A stretch of 64,000 bases of DNA from Paenalicyclobacillus ferrooxydans (GCF_001399675.1 NZ_LJCO01000011.1:1-64000); one strand, 5' to 3'; counted from the first letter of the stretch, positions 7,997 through 17,534 are shown. Program-made: numbers and translations. Notes: generated by a model from the letters alone, not told the origin.

Positions 7997-8737
7997 ATGG
8001 CGTCTCGGGAACTGACTTTCCGTATTTTACGATATAATCCGGAAACACCGGATGTGAAACCGCACTTGCAGGACTTCCATCTCAATGAGGAGCCGGGGAT
8101 GACGCTCTTCATCGTTTTGAATCGCTTGCGTGAGGAGCAAGATCCGAGTCTGCGCTTTGACTTTGTGTGCCGCGCTTCCATTTGCGGGTCATGCGGCATG
8201 CTCATCAATGGAAAACCAAATCTGGCCTGCAAAACTCTTACAAAAGCCTTGCCCGATGTCACAACCTTGATGCCTTTACCTGTGTTTAAGCTGCTTGGAG
8301 ATCTCTCTGTGGATACGGGCGTCTGGTTTAGGGACGTATCTTTGCGGACGGAATCCTGGGTTCACACGGACGAAGTGTTTGATCCCGATGCAGCAGAGGA
8401 GAAAATGGACAACGAATTGGCGAAAGAAATCTACGAGGCAGAACGCTGTATCGAATGCGGTTGTTGCATCGGCGGGTGTGCGACGGCCAACATTAAGCCC
8501 AGTTTCATCGGTGCGGCAGGCATCAATCGGGTGGCCCGGTTCATGATGGACCCGCGGGATAAGCGAACTGAGCAAGAGTACTTCGAGGTCGTGGCAAGTG
8601 AAGACGGCGTGTTTGGCTGCGTGGGTTTGATGGCCTGTGATGACAACTGCCCAGTTGGAGTCCCGCTTCGGTCCCAGCTAGCTTACGTCCGACGAAAGAT
8701 GGCGGTGGCCGGGTGGCATATGGGTAGAGGCAGATAG
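7997..8737 (+). CDS. frdB: Succinate dehydrogenase/fumarate reductase iron-sulphur subunit
   Basis: A 246-residue subunit that passes electrons from FAD to the haem protein. The N-terminal ferredoxin domain has CRASICGSCGM and a later Cys for the [2Fe-2S] centre. The C-terminal domain has CIECGCCIGGC and CVGLMACDDNCPVGVPL, which supply ligands for the other two clusters. The start at 7997 lies behind GGGAGAGGGAG. It closes the three-gene operon and is followed by a terminator. Confidence 0.95.
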   Translation: MASRELTFRILRYNPETPDVKPHLQDFHLNEEPGMTLFIVLNRLREEQDPSLRFDFVCRASICGSCGMLINGKPNLACKTLTKALPDVTTLMPLPVFKLLGDLSVDTGVWFRDVSLRTESWVHTDEVFDPDAAEEKMDNELAKEIYEAERCIECGCCIGGCATANIKPSFIGAAGINRVARFMMDPRDKRTEQEYFEVVASEDGVFGCVGLMACDDNCPVGVPLRSQLAYVRRKMAVAGWHMGRGR

Positions 8738-8772
8738 AAACGATGAGTGGCTGTGCGTTGCCTTCACCAGCG

Positions 8773-8801
8773 ACCCTAGGACAAATGTCCTAGGGTTTTT
8801 A
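8773..8801 (+). terminator. Terminator after frdB
   Basis: ACCCTAGGACA and TGTCCTAGGGT form an 11-bp stem, followed by TTTTTAGTTT. Confidence 0.85.
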
Positions 8802-8938
8802 GTTTCATGAGTTAGCTGGGATAAGTTAGCTGGCGGATTTATGGATCAACGGTTGTACGAGGTTTGCCGATTGCTGTGATGATGATGTAATACCATCCGC
8901 TCGATGTCGCAAACTAAGACATGGGGAGGGATGACGGC

Positions 8939-9586
8939 GTGCATGCTCATCAGAGGAAACACTTGCTTACGTCAGGATTTTTCATTGTTTCGTTCCTGAT
9001 TACGTTCGCCATCTTCATTGAAAGGCTGGAACTTCACCGACTCATCGGCTTTGATGCGAGAATTACACACGTTGTTCGAAGAAAAATTGATCATCCGATA
9101 ACACGATTTATGAAGTTCTTTACTTTTCTGGGTTCTCCGGCAGTCGTTTCCGCATTCGTAGCACTGACCGCCTCAGTGTTGTATCGCATGGGAAGGAAAC
9201 GGGACGCAGCGGCCATGATTGCTGCGAATGCGATGGGAGCAGGATTTAATGAAGGCTTGAAATATATGTTCCGGCGCAAGCGCCCTGACATTCATCGCTT
9301 GGTTCCAGCACACGGATACAGCTTTCCGAGCGGGCATTCCATGGGTTCCGTGATGTTTTACGGAACCATCTGTTATTTCTTTTGCAGACAGGTTTCGAGC
9401 GTTCTTTGGAGAATCATTGCGTTCCTCGTCAGCGCAGTCATGGTCATCATCACTGGCACGAGTCGAATTTATCTCGGCGTTCACTATCCGAGCGACGTTT
9501 TGTCTGGATATGCGGCAGCAGGCGCATGGTTAAGCGCATCGATTAAGGGATTTCACGCATTCCTGCCTGGCGGTTCACGACGATGA
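8939..9586 (+). CDS. PAP2-family phosphatase (membrane)
   Basis: A 215-residue lipid-phosphate or undecaprenyl-diphosphate phosphatase-type protein with about five membrane helices. The three catalytic motifs are complete: KYMFRRKRP, PSGHS, and SRIYLGVHYPSD with the nucleophilic histidine. GTG at 8939 is preferred to ATG 8921 because GGGGAGGG lies eight bases before it. No functional partner lies nearby; a role in recycling carrier lipid or turning over phosphatidic acid is inferred from the family. Confidence 0.88.
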   Translation: MHAHQRKHLLTSGFFIVSFLITFAIFIERLELHRLIGFDARITHVVRRKIDHPITRFMKFFTFLGSPAVVSAFVALTASVLYRMGRKRDAAAMIAANAMGAGFNEGLKYMFRRKRPDIHRLVPAHGYSFPSGHSMGSVMFYGTICYFFCRQVSSVLWRIIAFLVSAVMVIITGTSRIYLGVHYPSDVLSGYAAAGAWLSASIKGFHAFLPGGSRR

Positions 9587-9689
9587 CGATGGAAACGCGA
9601 CGATGTGGTTTAATCTTGCAAGAGCCGTATGTGATACAATTCAGATTAGTTTGTGCACTATGTGTGTTTGCGAGATGGGAGAGACGAGG

Positions 9690-10825
9690 ATGGCAGGAAA
9701 ACGGGCAGTTGGACCAGAGGACTTGTACGAGTTAACAGCACTTGCCGAGCCGCAGCTTGCACCAGGTAGTCAACTCGCGACATGGGTTGTGATATCAGTC
9801 GACAGAGAGCAAGACGGGTATCGTCGTTGAGACAGCTCGTCTAGGTGCCAAGTCCGAGTGGACTTTGAGCCCAGAAAGTTTGTCCGAAGTGAGCGGAAAG
9901 GACCTGTTTGCCAAAGAGAGGCTCGGTAATCTGCTGCGAGATGGCGTCGAGGAACGACTGACTGGTCTCAACGATGTTTTTTGCAAACAAGTTTATCTCG
10001 CAGAAGCTCAGCGGATGGTGTTTGATGGTGCAGACAACTGGCCTATCGAGGGATGGCTGATGCTTCCCGCCAATGACGCATCGAGAGCAGCAGATGCAAA
10101 AGACGGGTACCCGCTCATTTTGGTCGTGCACGGTGGACCGCACGGCGCCTTCGGGTGTGGCCTTTTCACTCAAACACCAGACGTTCTGCGGGTCGGGATT
10201 CGCGGTTCTGTACGTGAATCCCCGCGGCAGCCAGGCCTATGGCACGGACTTTGCTACGGCTGTGATTGGAGATTGGGGTGGCAAGGACTACATCGACCTG
10301 ATGAACGCAGTGGACACGGTCGTGGCACGAGGTTTAGCCGATCCGATGCGCCTAGGCGTAACGGGCTACAGCTATGGGGGATTCATGACCACGTGGATCA
10401 TCGGGCATACGGATCGCTTCCAAGCAGCAGCACCGGGAGGATGTGTGTCTAATCTAATCAGCTTCCACGGTACAAGTGACATCGGCAAGAACTGGGGCCC
10501 AAAAGAGCACCTCGCAACTGTAGCTGATGGATTTGAAGCACTGTGGGCGCGTTCACCGATTTCCTATGTGAAAAACGTCACCACGCCAACCCTTTTGTAT
10601 CACGCAGAGGGTGACAATCGGTGTCCGATTGGACAGTCTGAAGAATTCTACACCGCTCTGCGGGACTTGGGGAAAGAAGCCGTGTTTGTTCGATACTCTA
10701 GGGGAAGTCACTCGTACGGATCGACCGGAAAACCGGCGTTTCGGGTTGATACCAATGAGCGCCTGAACCGCTGGTTTAAGGAGAAATTGACTGTTCCGGC
10801 AGCGGATGCAGCAGTGCAGGCGTAG
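9690..10825 (+). pseudogene. S9-family (prolyl oligopeptidase/acylaminoacyl) peptidase, degraded
   Basis: The first 46 codons from ATG 9690 (AGKRAVGPEDLYEL) match the N-terminus of S9 peptidases, then stop. A second frame from about 9840 resumes near the end of the beta-propeller and enters the hydrolase domain (GYPLILVVHGGPH). A third frame from about 10150 carries the rest: GFAVLYVNPRGSQAYG, the nucleophile motif GYSYGG, an Asp in GDNRCPIGQ and a His in RGSHSYG. About 300 propeller residues are missing and at least one more frameshift is needed, so no full enzyme can be made. The catalytic triad survives on one fragment, so the decay looks recent. Confidence 0.85.
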
Positions 10826-10941
10826 ATGGCCGCCATGTATCCTGATAGATATGGACAAGAATGGAGAATACTATCATATCCACGCTTATCCAGTGTTCTA
10901 CGCGTATCCATGCTTATCCAATGTTTTCGAGATAGGGGGCG

Positions 10942-11511
10942 ATGTCTCGAATGGACATCCAACCAGATATCATTGAACGTGCCATTCAAGTGGCAATCGA
11001 TGCACACCGAGGGCAAACACGAAAGGGCTCAGAGATTCCCTACATCACGCACCCGATTGCTGTCGGGTTTATTCTCGCGAGGGCCGGAGCAAGCGATGAG
11101 ATTATTGCTGCGGGTATCCTGCATGACACGGTAGAAGACACCACACTGACTGAGGAGGATATTGAGCGACAGTTCGGTTCGAATGTGGCGAGACTCGTAG
11201 CAGGCGCGTCAGAGCCGGACAAAAGTTTGTCGTGGAAGGAACGCAAGGATCACACTATCGATTACCTAAAGGCGGCTCCCGAAGACGTCCGTCTCCTGAC
11301 GTGCGCGGACAAACTGCACAACATCCGGTCCATCAGGCGTGATATGGAGACGATGGGAGACAGTCTTTGGGATCGCTTCAAGCGTGGAAAACCTCATCAG
11401 GAATGGTATTACCGAAGTGTCATCGACAGCCTTGGCACGCAAGGAACCTTTGAACTTCTGGAGGAACTTCGCACAGAGGTCGATGCGGTGTTTGGGTCAT
11501 CTGAAGCATGA
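10942..11511 (+). CDS. HD-domain phosphohydrolase (SpoT/MESH1-like)
   Basis: A 189-residue single-domain HD protein. The metal-binding residues are visible as H in AIDAHRGQTRKG, HP in YITHPIAVG, HD in GILHDTVEDT, and the later CADKLHNIRSI. This set is typical of the hydrolase half of RelA/SpoT and of small alarmone hydrolases such as MESH1, so (p)ppGpp or a related nucleotide is a likely substrate. That is inferred; no synthetase domain is present. AGGGGGC lies just upstream, and M1 or M4 could be the start. Confidence 0.75.
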   Translation: MSRMDIQPDIIERAIQVAIDAHRGQTRKGSEIPYITHPIAVGFILARAGASDEIIAAGILHDTVEDTTLTEEDIERQFGSNVARLVAGASEPDKSLSWKERKDHTIDYLKAAPEDVRLLTCADKLHNIRSIRRDMETMGDSLWDRFKRGKPHQEWYYRSVIDSLGTQGTFELLEELRTEVDAVFGSSEA

Positions 11512-11695
11512 ACGAGAGCCAGCGGACCGCAAGCCAAGGTGCACGCACGGAGGCAGATGCGTTACTTCAGGCATAGCTCGTCCGAACTAAAAAAACCAGT
11601 TATTTCTTCACTATAACAACAGTATCTTTATATCTTCTCTATCACCGTGGAGAATTCCTATAATTCGGTGTAATAAGATTTTCTCCCGGGGAGAG

Positions 11696-12652
11696 ATGAC
11701 GATGAAAAAACTGCTGTACGCGACAGATGGATCGGAAATCGCAGAAAACGCAGGGCGATGGACAGCCAAGTTGCTGCGCGGGTGGACGGAAGCGAAGGCG
11801 ACCGCATTGTACGTCACACAGGATATTGTACTGGGATATGACGTGACTTCGGACGATGACCAGCGGCGGGAAGAGGCTTTCATCCTGGAATTGAATCGGC
11901 AGCTCGTGGAGGAAATCTTCCCGGATGTAGTAGCGAAAGTCGCGTTTGCTCATCATACAGGGCGGCCGCCGCAAAAGATTATCGAGGTCGCACGAGAGCA
12001 AGAGGCAGAACTGATTGTGATAGGAAGCCACGGTTATAACCTGTTCGATAGAATCTTTCTGGGCAGCGTCAGTGAGGAAGTCTTTCATCGCTCAGATGTA
12101 CCCGTTCTGATTGTGCCGAACACCGATGCACCTGTTCAAAATGACGCCCGAATCCGAAAAATTCTCTTTGCCACGGACGGAACACCGTCTACAGAGTACG
12201 CCGGCGAACTCGTCACCTCGCTTCTCGAAGCGTTCCCGGATGCAGAACTGACCGTACTCTATGCAAAGCAGTCGATTGACAGTTACTACAGGGACTATAT
12301 TTCCGAGGATGTCATTCAGAAAGAAGAACTTCGTGCCCGAGAGATTCGAGACAACCTGAATTCCGGGCTTCTTGCACCGTGGTCGCGCCGGTGGATGTTT
12401 CGTACGGCGGAGGGCGGCGCGGCTCAGATCATCTGTAAAATTGCAAGCGATGAGGAGTTTGATCTCGTTGTCATCGGGAGTCATGGCTTTGACCTTCCGG
12501 AGCGCCTATTTCGTGGCAGCGTCAGCAACGCTGTGGCACATCGGTCAAAGGTGCCGGTGTTGATTGCCAAAATGCCCCGGGCGGTTCAGGTGGGTGTTGA
12601 GGCCATCCATCAACAGCAAGAAGAGATTCCATCTTTGCCCCCACTGTTCTAA
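11696..12652 (+). CDS. Tandem universal stress protein (two UspA domains)
   Basis: A 318-residue protein built of two UspA domains, about residues 1-145 and 150-300. Both end with the nucleotide-binding signature: GSHGYNLFDRIFLGSVSEEV in the first and GSHGFDLPERLFRGSVS in the second, so both probably bind ATP. Each begins with the typical KxLxATDG strand (KKLLYATDGSE, RKILFATDGTP). A TATAAT at 11659-11664 is a candidate -10 with a weak -35. The start is ATG 11696 or ATG 11702, after GGGGAGAG. A strong terminator follows. Confidence 0.9.
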   Translation: MTMKKLLYATDGSEIAENAGRWTAKLLRGWTEAKATALYVTQDIVLGYDVTSDDDQRREEAFILELNRQLVEEIFPDVVAKVAFAHHTGRPPQKIIEVAREQEAELIVIGSHGYNLFDRIFLGSVSEEVFHRSDVPVLIVPNTDAPVQNDARIRKILFATDGTPSTEYAGELVTSLLEAFPDAELTVLYAKQSIDSYYRDYISEDVIQKEELRAREIRDNLNSGLLAPWSRRWMFRTAEGGAAQIICKIASDEEFDLVVIGSHGFDLPERLFRGSVSNAVAHRSKVPVLIAKMPRAVQVGVEAIHQQQEEIPSLPPLF

Positions 12653-12690
12653 GGCCTTCATCAGTGTATTGAGCTGTATTCATCCGTATA

Positions 12691-12730
12691 AGGAGTGCGA
12701 ATTCGGACGAATTCGCACTCCTATTTGTTG
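12691..12730 (+). terminator. Terminator after the universal stress gene
   Basis: A 15-bp perfect stem (AGGAGTGCGAATTCG and its complement) with a two-base centre, then TATTTGTTG. Confidence 0.85.
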
Positions 12731-12901
12731 TGAGTTTTGGGGTAACTTGTTCATCTGTTTACGATTGCGTTAAAATGTTGAATAGATAAAAAATTCCAAT
12801 CTGAGAGGTGGCACAGCGAGATTTGTAGCAGTCACGTATGCAAGTAATTGCAAGTAATTAGAAGATAGAAAATTGATGAGTGGTTGATGAGGTGAGAGGG
12901 G

Positions 12902-14575
12902 ATGAGCAATAGGATGGAATCCTATACCTACAACATTGAGATGTTCAGAGAGACGTTTGAGTATGAGTTTACATACATCAAAGGCTTTATGCGAAACGTT
13001 CACCGGTTTGCAAACCGTCCGGCGCTAACCTGTCCTTTACGGAACCAGTCATGGACGTATGCCGAACTGAATCGGGATGTGAATCAGTTGGTTCACGCGC
13101 TGTTACAGGATGGCGTGGGTAAAAACGATGTCGTGATGTACCAATTGCTAAACTCTGTCGAGTTTGTTCACTGCTACCTTGCTCCTCAGAAAATCGGTGC
13201 CATCAATTGTCCCATTAACTTTCGACTTTCACCCGGCGAGACCGCATATATCATTGACGACAGCAGACCGGCTGTGTTTGTCTACGACGTTGAGGTTCGG
13301 GAAACAGCGGAACAGGCTTTGCAAATGGCCACGTACAAACCGCGTCGCGTCGTCATGGTAGATATGAGAGGTGAGGCGGAGGCACCTGAAGGATACACTC
13401 TGTACGCAGACTATGTTCAGGACCAGAGTACAGCGGATCCAGAGATCGACAAACCTTCCCACATCTACGATGAAAACACCAGACTATACACTTCGGGAAC
13501 AACCGGCCGACCAAAGGGCGTCCCCATCAACAATATCAATGATGTTCTCTCCGCCCATGATGTGGCGATGCATTTTCCTTTGAGCCCAATCGACAAAACG
13601 ATGAACATGAGCCCGTGGTTTCACCGTGGCGGGATTCATTCGGGTGGACCGAATCCGACCTTGTATATGGGTGGAGAAGTTGTCATTCTTCGATACTTTC
13701 ATCCGAAGACCTCTCTGGACTACGTTTCGAAGTACGGCCTGACGTTCTTGATTGGCGCTCCACCGATGCTGAAAATGCTGTACGATGCGCAGAAGAAGTC
13801 CCCGGCTGATTTATCCGGATTAAAAGGGATTGTCACCATGGGTGCACCGCTCAGCCGAGAGGACTGTATCAAATTCCAGGAGACGTTAACACCAAACATT
13901 TTCAATGGTTACGGTACCTCTGAGGCCTTTTGGAACACGTTCCTTCGCCCCTATGATTTACCTGAAATGTCTGGCTCCGCAGGACGTGCATGCACGGACG
14001 ATGATGTGCGTGTCGTGAAGATTTTTCCAGAGCGAAAAGCTGAACCCGACGAATTGGCGGCTCGGGATAACGTGGAAGTCGGTGAAGTGATTGTCAGGGC
14101 CCCAGGCAAGACCACCTATGCTTACTTTAACAATGAAGCTGAGAGCAAAAAGGTCTTTTACAAAGGCTGGATTTACATCGGTGACATGGCTACTTGGGAT
14201 GAAAACGAGTATGTGACCATCGTCAGTCGAAAAAATGACATGATTGTTTCCTCAGCCGAGAACATCTATCCCGTAGAAGTGGAAGAAGTGCTCAGCGAAC
14301 ACCCGGAAGTGAAGGAATGCGTCGTGGTTGGGGCTCCCGATGAGCTGCGGGGACAGGTGGTCGTCGCCTATGTGGTCAAGGCTGATGATTCGCTGACCGC
14401 GGAGGAACTGCACAAGTTTTGTGCTGCCCATCCGTCGCTTGCTGCTTACAAGAGACCGCGGTATTACCGCTTTATTGATGAGCTACCCTATACGGCCACT
14501 GGGAAAAAGAAACACTTCGTCGTGCGATTAATGGCAGCAGAAGATCAGAAAAATGGACTGTTTGAAAGAGCTTAA
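12902..14575 (+). CDS. AMP-dependent acyl-CoA synthetase/ligase
   Basis: A 557-residue member of the ANL adenylating enzymes, which activate a carboxylic acid as acyl-AMP and then form the CoA thioester. Core motifs are LYTSGTTGRPKGVP (about 200-213), NGYGTSE, YIGDMATWDENEY, and the C-terminal YTATGKKKH with the catalytic lysine. The substrate cannot be told. A hot-dog thioesterase follows 41 bp downstream in the same direction. Together they could load and release a particular acyl or aryl acid. GTGAGAGGGG precedes the ATG. Confidence 0.88.
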   Translation: MSNRMESYTYNIEMFRETFEYEFTYIKGFMRNVHRFANRPALTCPLRNQSWTYAELNRDVNQLVHALLQDGVGKNDVVMYQLLNSVEFVHCYLAPQKIGAINCPINFRLSPGETAYIIDDSRPAVFVYDVEVRETAEQALQMATYKPRRVVMVDMRGEAEAPEGYTLYADYVQDQSTADPEIDKPSHIYDENTRLYTSGTTGRPKGVPINNINDVLSAHDVAMHFPLSPIDKTMNMSPWFHRGGIHSGGPNPTLYMGGEVVILRYFHPKTSLDYVSKYGLTFLIGAPPMLKMLYDAQKKSPADLSGLKGIVTMGAPLSREDCIKFQETLTPNIFNGYGTSEAFWNTFLRPYDLPEMSGSAGRACTDDDVRVVKIFPERKAEPDELAARDNVEVGEVIVRAPGKTTYAYFNNEAESKKVFYKGWIYIGDMATWDENEYVTIVSRKNDMIVSSAENIYPVEVEEVLSEHPEVKECVVVGAPDELRGQVVVAYVVKADDSLTAEELHKFCAAHPSLAAYKRPRYYRFIDELPYTATGKKKHFVVRLMAAEDQKNGLFERA

Positions 14576-14616
14576 GATCTGGTCTAAGGCTCACACTCAG
14601 AGAAAGGATTTGTGCT

Positions 14617-15051
14617 ATGTACCGTAACGACAACTGTTTTGGCTGTGGGTCGGACAATCCGATGGGACTTCATCTAAAGGTAGAGCAACAAGATGAGGGT
14701 AGAGTCGTGACGCACTTTGTCTGCGAACCAAAGCACGCAGGTTGGCCGGGTATTCAACACGGCGGCGTCACAAGTGCATTGCTCGATGAGGTTTCCGGCT
14801 ACGTTCCGAACTTTATGGGCGTAATGACGATGACTGCGGAGTTGAAGATTTCGTATCGTGATCCGATCTACGTTGGCGAGCATCTCGAGATCCAGGCAGA
14901 GCCGATTCGCGTAACCAGACGTTTGATTGATGTAGCGGCACGAATCGTGAATCACGAAGGCGCCGTGAAGGCGGAATCGCTAGCGAAGATGGTTGTTCTT
15001 ACAGCGGAACAAAGGCGGGCTGCTGGCTTGAAAGATGTTGAGATGGAATAG
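14617..15051 (+). CDS. Hot-dog-fold thioesterase (PaaI type)
   Basis: A 144-residue single hot-dog domain. It begins with NDNCFGCGSDNPMGLHL, a CFGCG signature often seen in this subgroup, then HAGWPGIQHGGVTSALLDEV, which matches the PaaI-type HGG helix with its catalytic acid. GAGAAAGGA precedes the start. It probably hydrolyses an acyl- or aryl-CoA made by the upstream ligase; that pairing is inferred from gene order. Confidence 0.85.
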   Translation: MYRNDNCFGCGSDNPMGLHLKVEQQDEGRVVTHFVCEPKHAGWPGIQHGGVTSALLDEVSGYVPNFMGVMTMTAELKISYRDPIYVGEHLEIQAEPIRVTRRLIDVAARIVNHEGAVKAESLAKMVVLTAEQRRAAGLKDVEME

Positions 15052-15091
15052 TGGCCAATGAGGACTGCATCTTCATCCAATCACCGTGAAC

Positions 15092-15127
15092 AGCAACAAT
15101 GCCTCCCCTGTCGGAGGGGCATTGTTG
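15092..15127. terminator. Hairpin between convergent genes
   Basis: GCAACAATGCCTCC pairs with GGAGGGGCATTGTTGC apart from one bulge. There is no strong T tract, but it sits between converging reading frames, so a two-way terminator is likely. Confidence 0.6.
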
Positions 15128-15136
15128 CCCTAGCCC

Positions 15137-16546
15137 TCACAGGTGGTTAAAGCCTTGACACTCCTCTGCCTCGAGAGGGTGGCTTGGTGAATGTTTTCGA
15201 AAGTAGTGGAGGGCTCTGTGAACATCGCTGATAAAAGCGGTTGCCAAATCATGCGTGAATCCGTATCGGACGACAATTCGTGCTGCCACGAGGTGCTCAA
15301 GATTCCTCGGCAAGGTGTATGCCGGCACCTGCCATCCCCGCGTGCGCAGTTCATGCGTGAGGTCGTAAAGATTGAAAGGGACTCGGACGTTGTGACTGAG
15401 TGTCCAGGTCACGACAGGAATGCCATCCAAGCCGGTATGAATCAGTTCGAATATCCCCAAACGTGCCAGTTCTTTTGAGATGAGTGTTGCGATACTCTGC
15501 AGTTCTGCCATGATGGCTCGGTAACCTTGTCGACCAAACCGCAGGAATTGGTAGTATTGTGAAATCACCTGACCACCCGGGCGTGAAAAGTTTAACGCGA
15601 ACGTAGGCATGCTTCCGCCAAGGTAGTTCACGTGAAAGACGAGGTCTTCCGGTAAATCCCTTCGTTCCCGCCACACGACCCAGCCTACCCCGACCGGTGC
15701 CAACCCATATTTATGCCCGGACGCATTGATGGACTTCACGCGTGGAAGGCAAAAGTCCCAGCGCAGCTGAGGTTGCAGAAACGGTGCGACAAATCCGCCG
15801 CTCGCCGCATCGACATGGACAGGAATGTCCCACCCAGTTTCCGCCTCGAGAGCATCTAAGGCCTCGCATGCAGCCTGCACCGGATCGTAATGACCAGTAA
15901 ACGTGAGTCCTAAGGTTGCCACAACGCCAATCGTATTCTCATCACAGGACTCTGCGAGTTGATCGGGAGAAAGCGTGTAACAGCCATCCTCCATCGGGAG
16001 TTCTCGCAACTCCACGTCAAAATAGCGGGCAAACTTGTGCCAGCATACCTGAACGGGACCGGTAACGAGGTTCGGTTGTCCCTTCGGCCGATCACGCTGT
16101 TCCTGCCGCTTACGCCAGTTCCATTTCAGCGCAAGGCCACCCAGCATGGCAGCCTCACTCGATCCGGTTGTGGATGTTCCAATCGTCTGCTTTGAGTCCG
16201 GAGCATGCCAGAGAGCTGCAAGCACGCGCACGCAGCGCATCTCAATTTCCGTTGTTTTCGGGTACTCGTCTTTATCGATCATGTTCTTACTGATGCTGAG
16301 GTCCATGAGGCTTCGAATCTCGGTGTCTTCCCAAGTGGTGCAAAAGGTGGCCAGATTTTGACGCGCCCGTCCGTCAAGCATGAGTTCGTCGGCCACGAGT
16401 CGGTAGACCTTAGCGGCATCATGCTGGTCTTCGGGGAGCTGGTCCCTGGGGATTTGAAGGTTGAAATCGAGGGGAACAAAGTCGTTTTGCTCCTGACGGT
16501 ATTCGTCGGACCGGGAACCGTACAAGGACGTCATCGGATCCATCAT
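15137..16546 (-). CDS. gadB: Glutamate decarboxylase
   Basis: A 469-residue PLP enzyme that converts glutamate to GABA and consumes a proton, usually for acid resistance. The PLP lysine lies in INASGHKYGL; HVDAASGGF carries the Asp that contacts the pyridine ring, and TSTTGSSEAAMLGGLA forms the phosphate-binding part. Length matches bacterial GadB. GGGAGGGAG lies just before a run of candidate starts (16546, 16543 or 16534), so the exact N-terminus is uncertain. No glutamate/GABA antiporter gene is seen nearby. Confidence 0.95.
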   Translation of the reverse strand: MMDPMTSLYGSRSDEYRQEQNDFVPLDFNLQIPRDQLPEDQHDAAKVYRLVADELMLDGRARQNLATFCTTWEDTEIRSLMDLSISKNMIDKDEYPKTTEIEMRCVRVLAALWHAPDSKQTIGTSTTGSSEAAMLGGLALKWNWRKRQEQRDRPKGQPNLVTGPVQVCWHKFARYFDVELRELPMEDGCYTLSPDQLAESCDENTIGVVATLGLTFTGHYDPVQAACEALDALEAETGWDIPVHVDAASGGFVAPFLQPQLRWDFCLPRVKSINASGHKYGLAPVGVGWVVWRERRDLPEDLVFHVNYLGGSMPTFALNFSRPGGQVISQYYQFLRFGRQGYRAIMAELQSIATLISKELARLGIFELIHTGLDGIPVVTWTLSHNVRVPFNLYDLTHELRTRGWQVPAYTLPRNLEHLVAARIVVRYGFTHDLATAFISDVHRALHYFRKHSPSHPLEAEECQGFNHL

Positions 16547-16824
16547 CTCCCTCCCTCAAGGATGTATATTCGAGGGAGCCAGAACTTTGCGGCCTGGATA
16601 CGATTCCCGGCATGGCGATATGACTAGTCAGCCCATTGTCCGTCGTGAGGGAACTGTGCAAAGTCCTCCGGGTCATGTGAGATCTTCGTCCCTTACGTCA
16701 TGCTCATAGAACAGGTGTCGCTGTGGTGTGCTGAAACCCCTTCAAACCTTCCCATATAAGCACCTCCAATCTGCTCCAAAGTATTCAATGATCACTTTTA
16801 TGATAGACCGTGGAAACTGCACAA

Positions 16825-16843
16825 TTTGTCGAATGGCGACAAA
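16825..16843. promoter_or_regulatory. Perfect 7-5-7 palindrome containing a 0A-box-like sequence, upstream of gadB
   Basis: TTTGTCG-AATGG-CGACAAA. The left half reads TTTGTCGAA, which matches the Spo0A-binding core TGTCGAA. It lies in a 523-bp spacer (16547-17069) between divergent gadB and the ctaM-like gene, about 280 bp from the first and 230 bp from the second. I see no other clear feature in that spacer. It may be a dimer operator or a 0A box; neither is proven. Confidence 0.4.
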
Positions 16844-17069
16844 TAAGACAGGACTGAGTCTTGGTGTGATAAAATGAACTACTGTCTAGCAAAACCTATT
16901 TCTTTGGCTGACAGCCGATGAACTCGTGATTGAATAACGGTTGTCGGGGCGCTTGGTTGCGTCAGCGGATATGACCAGAGATGGAGTCAGGGAAGCTTTT
17001 GTCCAGTTCGGATACTATCAAACGATTAGGAGTTCTCCGTTTTCGGAGGAAGGTAAAGGAGTGTGTATA

Positions 17070-17534
17070 ATGTCAGTTGCAAACATTGTGCTTTCGTACT
17101 TTAACGAACTATGCATTATATCAAGTGCAGTTGTTTTCGGTTTTGGATGGGCGAGTATCCGCAAACAGAAAGTGGACCGTCATCGCCGACTGATGTTGAC
17201 TGGCTCGGTGCTCGCTGCGCTGTTCTTCATTACGTATGTCTTGAAGACATTCCTGATTGGTGACACAGCTTTCGGGGGGCCGAAAAGTGTAGCCTCGTTT
17301 TACTACATCTTTTTACAATCTCACTCAATCTTGGCTACTTTTGCTGCAATACTAGGCATCATCACACTGGTGTTTGCGTTTCGAGGCCGCTTTCAGAAGC
17401 ATCGCCGCATAGGACCATGGACGGTGAGTATTTGGTTCATTACTGCGGCAACCGGACTTACAGTCTTCATTTTGCTTTACATTGCCTTCCCCCCTGGACC
17501 GACGACAAACTTGTTCCGAGCTTGGCTGGGTTAA
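17070..17534 (+). CDS. DUF420 membrane protein, CtaM/YozB-like
   Basis: A 154-residue protein with four to five membrane helices and conserved histidines (KVDRHRRLML, LQSHSILAT, FQKHRRIGPWT). This pattern is that of the DUF420 family, whose Bacillus subtilis member YozB (CtaM) helps assemble haem-copper oxidase. The start at 17070 has AAAGGAG about ten bases upstream; the longer frame has none. A role in terminal oxidase assembly is inferred, as no oxidase gene lies in the window. Confidence 0.75.
   Translation: MSVANIVLSYFNELCIISSAVVFGFGWASIRKQKVDRHRRLMLTGSVLAALFFITYVLKTFLIGDTAFGGPKSVASFYYIFLQSHSILATFAAILGIITLVFAFRGRFQKHRRIGPWTVSIWFITAATGLTVFILLYIAFPPGPTTNLFRAWLG

Noticed and set aside
10850-10930. 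Tandem repeat before the HD-hydrolase gene
   Set aside because: Two loose copies of TATCCAYGCTTATCCARTGTT can be seen, but they are imperfect and only two, so I list no feature.
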